From Bacteroidota bacterium (GTDB lineage Bacteria; Bacteroidota; Bacteroidia; Bacteroidales; JAAUTT01), in NCBI GenBank assembly GCA_023429135.1, contig JAEYWD010000101.1, positions 1 through 64,000 of the forward strand: a DNA stretch of 64,000 nucleotides. Direction: 5' to 3'. The notes beneath the pieces are model-generated. The model saw only the letters and a program-made list of their open reading frames with translations. It searched no databases and was not told where the DNA came from. Position 1 is the stretch's first letter. Every line of letters starts with the position of its first letter. A program made the position numbers and the translations under genes. Of this stretch, positions 61,577 through 64,000 are shown piece by piece.

Positions 61577-61598
61577 TTTTTCTGAAACATCAGAAAAA
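61577..61598. repeat. 9-bp inverted repeat between the kinase and permease genes
   Basis: TTTTTCTGA (61577-61585) and TCAGAAAAA (61590-61598) around an AACA loop. It lies 70-95 bases after the kinase stop. It is A/T-rich and could only be a weak terminator or attenuator partly separating the two genes. Confidence 0.4.
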
Positions 61599-61670
61599 AT
61601 TGTCCAAGGCTTATAATCAGTCTATAATTGGAAAAAATGCCTGGGCTGGCTAAAGATTATAAGCAATTAA

Positions 61671-64000
61671 TCAACCCTTTCGTGATTTATTGTAACCATA
61701 CCCATAGCCGTATTGGTCGCTAAGTACACGGTTATCGTTTAAAACTATGCAGAAATTTTCAATGTTTTTTTGCTTCAAATCTTTAACAACATGAGAAAAA
61801 ACCGATTTCAATGTATAGTTATATCTAACAACCAAAACTTTAACATCTGCAAAACCTAGTAAAAGGTAGGCATCTGTAACCTGAGCAAGAGGAGGGGTAT
61901 CTATGATAACATAATCATAAGTATTCTTCAATTGAATTACAAGATCCTCGGTCCTTTCCAATCCTATTAATTCAACAGGATTAGGTGGGATTGGGCCAGA
62001 AGGAATATAATCCAACTTTTCATGGGGCGATTTAATTATGACATCATCAAGTGATGCTTTGTTGATAAGATAAGAACTCATTCCAACTAGGTCTTCACCA
62101 TTTACTCCGAAAAGGTTTGACTTTTTTCGTAAATCAAAATTCAATAAAATGGTTCTTCTCCCAAGTTGAGCATAACACATGGCTATATTCAGGGCATTGA
62201 AACTTTTACCCTCTCCTTCAATAGAAGATGTGACCATAATTACCTTTTTGTGGCTCCCTCTTACATAATATTCCATGTTGGTTCTAAGAGCTCTGTACGA
62301 TTCAGAGATGCTACTTGCAGGGAACTCAAATACAACATTTATAGTCTTTTTATGATTATGAAGTATTTTCCCCAGAACAGGAATGTTTGTTATGCGCTCA
62401 ACAGTATCCTGCGATTCAATTTTATTATTAACAAAACTTTTGGCCTGCAACACTACGAATGGCATAAAGAGTCCAATTAAAAAAGCAATCATGTAGTTTT
62501 TTTTCGTATCAGGCGAAATCATTATAAAGGACTCTAAACTTGCAGGTTCAAGTATTTCGTTATCAGGTAAATTTGATGCTTTGGTGATATTTGCTTCGGC
62601 TCTTTTTTCCAATAGATAATTGAAGATAGCATCGTTCAACTTGAAATTTCTTTCCATACCAACTAACTGACGTTCGGTACTTGGTATTCTGCTTATTTCA
62701 GATTCAATTTTGCTGATTCTTTTATGCAATTCATCAATTTCAATTTCTAATGTATTTTGTATGTTGGAGAGGTTTTCTGTTATTAAATCTTTTAAATTAT
62801 TAATTTGACTATTCAATTTTTTAACCATAGGATTTTTATCCTGCTTGTTTTCAATAAATGTCGCCCGCTGTGCCTGTGCGGCTATAAGTTCTCCTACTTG
62901 CTTATTTAATTCATCATCGCCTATTCCTAATGATGCAGGTATGGTAAGATTATTTAATTTATCAGCCGAAAGATTACTGTTTAAATTATCCACATATCTC
63001 TTCCTCATTACTAATTCAGCCATTTTGTTCTGGAGTGTAATATATTGCTCGGAAATGCCGGAGGCTTTACTGTTTAAATCAATAATCTGATTGGATGACC
63101 GGAATCGTTGTAGTTTTTGTTCAGCTTGGTTTAACGAATCGGAAATTTCTCCAAGTTGACGATTGATATAGTCAATTGTCATAGAAGCCAGATAATTTTT
63201 CTTTTCGAGATTTTGGGTAGAATAAACGTTCATGATCCCATTTAATACATCTACACCTTTAGCTGGAGATTCGGTATTAATATATAATTTAATAAGTGAA
63301 GCCTCTTCATTTGCAATATCAAAGGTTAAATTCCATTTAAGCGAACTTACAATAGAAGAAACTGTTTTAAAGGAAAAGTAATACACATCGCCTTTATTTA
63401 TCCAATCGTATTTTTGACTATCAACCGAAATAATACAGCTTAACTCAGGAGTTTCAACCAACTCATTGATTTTTCCTTTCTTACTGAACTGCCAGTTACT
63501 TTTCTTGTCGATAATCGCATTTTTTTCAAAATTCCAGAAGGTAACATAATCCGCTTCAGCATTTAAAAAAAACTCGCCATTTCCGAGAAATGTAATCTGA
63601 ATATATGTATTTAAAGGTTGGATGTGATTATTCTGATATTTTATCTGAAAAGGGCAACGGGCATAAAGATCAATATACTGGAAATTCTTTTTTTGGTAAT
63701 AGTTAACAGTTAAATCTAAATTTTTAACTGTTTGCTCGAGTACCTTCGATGATTTCATAATTTCCAGCTCATTCTGAAGGTTATTACTTTTCCCTATTAA
63801 ACTAGAATTCAGGTAATCGCTACCCATATTCAATTTCCCTTTATCATCTTTAATTAAAATGGAGGAGGAAACCTGGTATGTCGGTTTGGTATATTGATTA
63901 AGAAAATAAGCAACGCCTAAAGCAAAAATAACTGAAATGATATACCAGTAATAATTCCGTTTTATTTGCTCGACAATTTTTTGAATTTCATTGTCTTCCA
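61671..64000 (-). CDS. wzc: Wzc-type polysaccharide co-polymerase with tyrosine kinase domain (5' end outside window)
   Basis: At least 776 residues. The open frame continues without a stop past the TTG at 63833 to the right edge, so the real start lies outside. The extension adds a first membrane helix (NYYWYIISVIFALGVAYF) and the Wzz-domain opening. A coiled coil (about 220-400 in the visible numbering), the GNVR-like ERQLVGMERN and a second helix near IAFLIGLFMPFVV follow. The cytoplasmic kinase has Walker A EGEGKS, Walker A' LLNFDLRK and Walker B YVIIDTPP. It ends in a short tyrosine cluster (QYGYGYGYN) likely to be autophosphorylated. It controls chain length or export of the glycan. Confidence 0.93.
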   Translation of the reverse strand, partial: EDNEIQKIVEQIKRNYYWYIISVIFALGVAYFLNQYTKPTYQVSSSILIKDDKGKLNMGSDYLNSSLIGKSNNLQNELEIMKSSKVLEQTVKNLDLTVNYYQKKNFQYIDLYARCPFQIKYQNNHIQPLNTYIQITFLGNGEFFLNAEADYVTFWNFEKNAIIDKKSNWQFSKKGKINELVETPELSCIISVDSQKYDWINKGDVYYFSFKTVSSIVSSLKWNLTFDIANEEASLIKLYINTESPAKGVDVLNGIMNVYSTQNLEKKNYLASMTIDYINRQLGEISDSLNQAEQKLQRFRSSNQIIDLNSKASGISEQYITLQNKMAELVMRKRYVDNLNSNLSADKLNNLTIPASLGIGDDELNKQVGELIAAQAQRATFIENKQDKNPMVKKLNSQINNLKDLITENLSNIQNTLEIEIDELHKRISKIESEISRIPSTERQLVGMERNFKLNDAIFNYLLEKRAEANITKASNLPDNEILEPASLESFIMISPDTKKNYMIAFLIGLFMPFVVLQAKSFVNNKIESQDTVERITNIPVLGKILHNHKKTINVVFEFPASSISESYRALRTNMEYYVRGSHKKVIMVTSSIEGEGKSFNALNIAMCYAQLGRRTILLNFDLRKKSNLFGVNGEDLVGMSSYLINKASLDDVIIKSPHEKLDYIPSGPIPPNPVELIGLERTEDLVIQLKNTYDYVIIDTPPLAQVTDAYLLLGFADVKVLVVRYNYTLKSVFSHVVKDLKQKNIENFCIVLNDNRVLSDQYGYGYGYNKSRKG

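Noticed and set aside
61671..63833. Wzc-like protein ending its N-terminus at 63833
   Set aside because: The frame remains open upstream to the window edge and encodes the expected first membrane helix, so the gene is truncated by the window, not shortened.

Overview
The window comes from a member of the Bacteroidota, probably a Bacteroidales-like relative. The evidence is AT-rich DNA, several promoter -7 boxes of the TAnnTTTG type, a C-terminal type IX secretion sorting domain, a cysE-cysK pair, a TetR-TolC-HlyD-ABC2-ABC2 efflux operon, and gene families typical of this phylum (Ig-like lipoprotein, CvpA, DUF2795). No insertion sequence, phage gene or CRISPR array was seen.

Layout. (1) 80-7540, minus strand: a lone HlyD/MacA-type adaptor, a striking 21-bp-period tandem repeat at 1525-1756, then a five-gene TetR-regulated efflux operon whose two ABC-2 permeases have no ATPase gene beside them. 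(2) 7747-16257: housekeeping and small genes, namely a DUF4114 lipoprotein, an Ig-like lipoprotein, CvpA, two small proteins, tRNA-Arg(CCU), cysK and cysE, and cardiolipin synthase. (3) 16497-32076, mostly plus strand: a polyprenyl-phosphate sugar transferase and a CotH-like protein lead into a formyltransferase and a 2793-residue NRPS-PKS hybrid. These are followed by a convergent Sfp-type phosphopantetheinyl transferase, a lipoprotein esterase, and a free-standing thioesterase that carries two TubC-type docking domains. (4) 32405-36099, plus: a T9SS-exported beta-helix protein and a deacetylase-like protein, separated by a perfect 25-bp inverted repeat. (5) 36109-64000, minus: one long polysaccharide locus. 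It holds an O-acetylation pair (AlgI/AlgJ-like), acyltransferase, deacetylase, DUF354 protein, phosphatidylserine-decarboxylase-like protein, ATP-grasp ligase, asparagine synthase-like amidotransferase, a Wzy/WaaL-type membrane protein, about eleven glycosyltransferases, a Wzm/Wzt ABC exporter and a Wzc-type tyrosine kinase that runs off the right edge.

How the parts fit. The most original part is the assembly line at 19492-32076. Domain order in the megasynthase is A-T-T-KS-AT-T-C-A-T. The first A domain reads as serine-specific, the AT has a malonyl-type HAFH motif, there is no ketoreductase and no release domain. The inferred product is a small Ser-(beta-keto C2)-amino acid compound, perhaps formylated, released in trans by the docking-domain thioesterase. 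The small-molecule cluster sits between an initiating sugar transferase and a large exopolysaccharide locus. Whether the two are functionally linked cannot be told from sequence alone.
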